Assembly: GCA_903827075.1 (NCBI GenBank)
Contig: CAIKGX010000086.1
Span: 1-6,488 of the forward strand
Reading direction: 5' to 3'
DNA length: 6,488 bases
Source of the DNA: an uncultured beta proteobacterium
GTDB lineage: Bacteria; Pseudomonadota; Gammaproteobacteria; Burkholderiales; Burkholderiaceae
The translations under genes were made by a program, and so were the position numbers. Positions 5,796-6,488 of the stretch are shown one piece after another (position 1 is the first letter of the stretch; every line of letters starts with the position of its first letter). The notes beneath the pieces were generated by a model, which worked only from the letters and a program-made list of their open reading frames with translations, had not been told where the DNA came from and searched no databases.

Positions 5796-6221
5796 CTAAG
5801 GCTTAATCACTACCAGAGCAGTCACAATTAGCAAGAGTACGACTGGTACTTCATTGAACCAGCGATACCAAACTCCTGAACGAACGTTTACTCCATTACG
5901 AAACTTTTTGAGCAAACTCCAACAAGCATGGTGGTAACCAATAACCAATAGCACAAAAAATACTTTGACATGCATCCAAACTTCACCCGATCCGATCTTG
6001 AAGTGCAACCATAGCGCCAAACCCAGCAATACTGCAGGGACCGCCAAAATAGTCATAAACCGAAATAGGCGATTGGCCATGCCCAGAAGACGTTCATACG
6101 CCTGTGGATTTTTCTCATCCGCTAGGTTTACAAAAATACGGGGAAGATAAAACAGTCCTGCAAACCAAGATGCGATTAAAACAATATGCAATGTTTTAGT
6201 CCAAAGATATGCATTACCCAT
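5796..6221 (-). CDS. hemJ: HemJ-like protoporphyrinogen IX oxidase (UPF0093/CopD-like membrane protein)
   Basis: HemJ is a membrane protein that oxidises protoporphyrinogen IX to protoporphyrin IX in bacteria without HemG or HemY. The 141 residues match the family length. Four hydrophobic helices are apparent at about 8-30, 54-76, 82-102 and 122-139. Family hallmarks are KTLHIVLIASWFAGLFYLPR at 9-28 with H12 and R28, WMHVK at 82-86 with H84 and K86, GYHH at 95-98, and a C-terminal RWFNEVP (120-126). Such proteins are often labelled only 'CopD family', but the LHI...SW...GL.YLPR and FNEVP patterns favour HemJ over a copper-resistance CopD. The start has an AGGA ribosome-binding site nine bases upstream (6231-6234). 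It lies 21 bases after the proA stop, suggesting co-transcription. A second tetrapyrrole gene, hemL, lies three genes downstream, which supports the heme assignment by context. Confidence 0.82.
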   Translation of the reverse strand: MGNAYLWTKTLHIVLIASWFAGLFYLPRIFVNLADEKNPQAYERLLGMANRLFRFMTILAVPAVLLGLALWLHFKIGSGEVWMHVKVFFVLLVIGYHHACWSLLKKFRNGVNVRSGVWYRWFNEVPVVLLLIVTALVVIKP

Positions 6222-6242
6222 GATGAATCATCCTGCCTTTAA

Positions 6243-6488
6243 TTAAGTGCGTATCTCGCCATGACCCATGACGATGTATTTAAGGGAGGTCAAGCCATCG
6301 AGCCCCACGGGACCGCGCGCATGGAGTTTGTCATTAGAAATGCCAATCTCTGCACCAAGACCATATTCAAAACCATCAGCAAAACGGGTGCTGGCATTTA
6401 CCATCACGCTGGCACTGTCTACCTCTCGCAAGAAGCGATCAGCTTGTGCCTTATTGTTAGTAATAATGGCATCGGTATGTTTACTGCC
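6243..6488 (-). CDS. proA: gamma-glutamyl phosphate reductase (glutamate-5-semialdehyde dehydrogenase), C-terminal part
   Basis: ProA reduces gamma-glutamyl phosphate with NADPH to glutamate-5-semialdehyde, the second step of proline synthesis. Only the last 81 residues are present; the frame is open through the right window edge and ends with TAA at 6245-6243. The fragment reads GSKHTDAIIT at its start, then DSASVMVNASTRFADGFEYG, then LGAEIGIS, KLHARGPVGLDGLTSLKY and a terminal GHGEIRT. These are hallmark C-terminal motifs of ProA, and the ending on the family's usual HGEIRT-like tail shows that the C terminus is complete. The catalytic cysteine and the NADPH-binding part lie outside the window. 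hemJ starts 21 bases after the stop on the same strand. Confidence 0.96.
   Translation of the reverse strand, partial: GSKHTDAIITNNKAQADRFLREVDSASVMVNASTRFADGFEYGLGAEIGISNDKLHARGPVGLDGLTSLKYIVMGHGEIRT

Noticed and set aside
5796..6221. Copper-resistance protein CopD
   Set aside because: At 141 residues it is the length of HemJ, shows the HemJ pattern around YLPR and FNEVP, and has no copper-resistance genes beside it.
1..6488. A new defence, mobile or secretion system
   Set aside because: All substantial reading frames belong to known housekeeping families, and spacers are short with no repeats, integrase, transposase or unexplained gene cluster.

Overview
This window looks like ordinary chromosomal housekeeping DNA from a betaproteobacterium. 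The closest fit is a Burkholderiales member of moderate G+C, such as Polynucleobacter. That placement is inferred from the gene set, the gene order and the look of the proteins; no search was run. Nearly every base belongs to a recognisable gene or a short spacer. There are no mobile elements, CRISPR arrays, RNA genes, phage genes or toxin-antitoxin-like pairs, and no spacer longer than about 65 bases.

Layout from left to right. Bases 1-264 (minus) hold the N-terminal 88 residues of a membrane protein that looks like the YdcF/ElyC/SanA (DUF218) family, cut by the window edge. A 64-base divergent spacer with two small dyads follows. Two plus-strand genes come next, 33 bases apart: a class I CPD photolyase (phrB, 329-1807) and the symmetrical Ap4A hydrolase apaH (1841-2680). 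They converge on a run of five minus-strand genes, read here in transcription order: the C-terminal end of proA (cut by the right edge, stop at 6243), hemJ (6221-5796), an RlmL-type THUMP RNA methyltransferase (5739-4273), a 56-residue rubredoxin (4218-4048), and hemL, which uses a GTG start (3994-2702). Spacers within this run are 21-56 bases and show no clear terminator, so some or all of the five genes could be co-transcribed.

Functionally, the minus-strand run brings together two tetrapyrrole enzymes: HemL makes 5-aminolevulinate early in the pathway and HemJ oxidises protoporphyrinogen IX late in it. With them sit a small iron redox protein, an rRNA methyltransferase and proline synthesis. 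The plus-strand pair joins light-driven DNA repair with removal of the stress nucleotide Ap4A.

I looked for an undescribed system and did not find one. The points most worth a second look are modest: two insertions in the RlmL-like protein, the heme/rubredoxin clustering, the dyad covering the phrB ribosome-binding region, and the hairpin at the apaH/hemL convergence.
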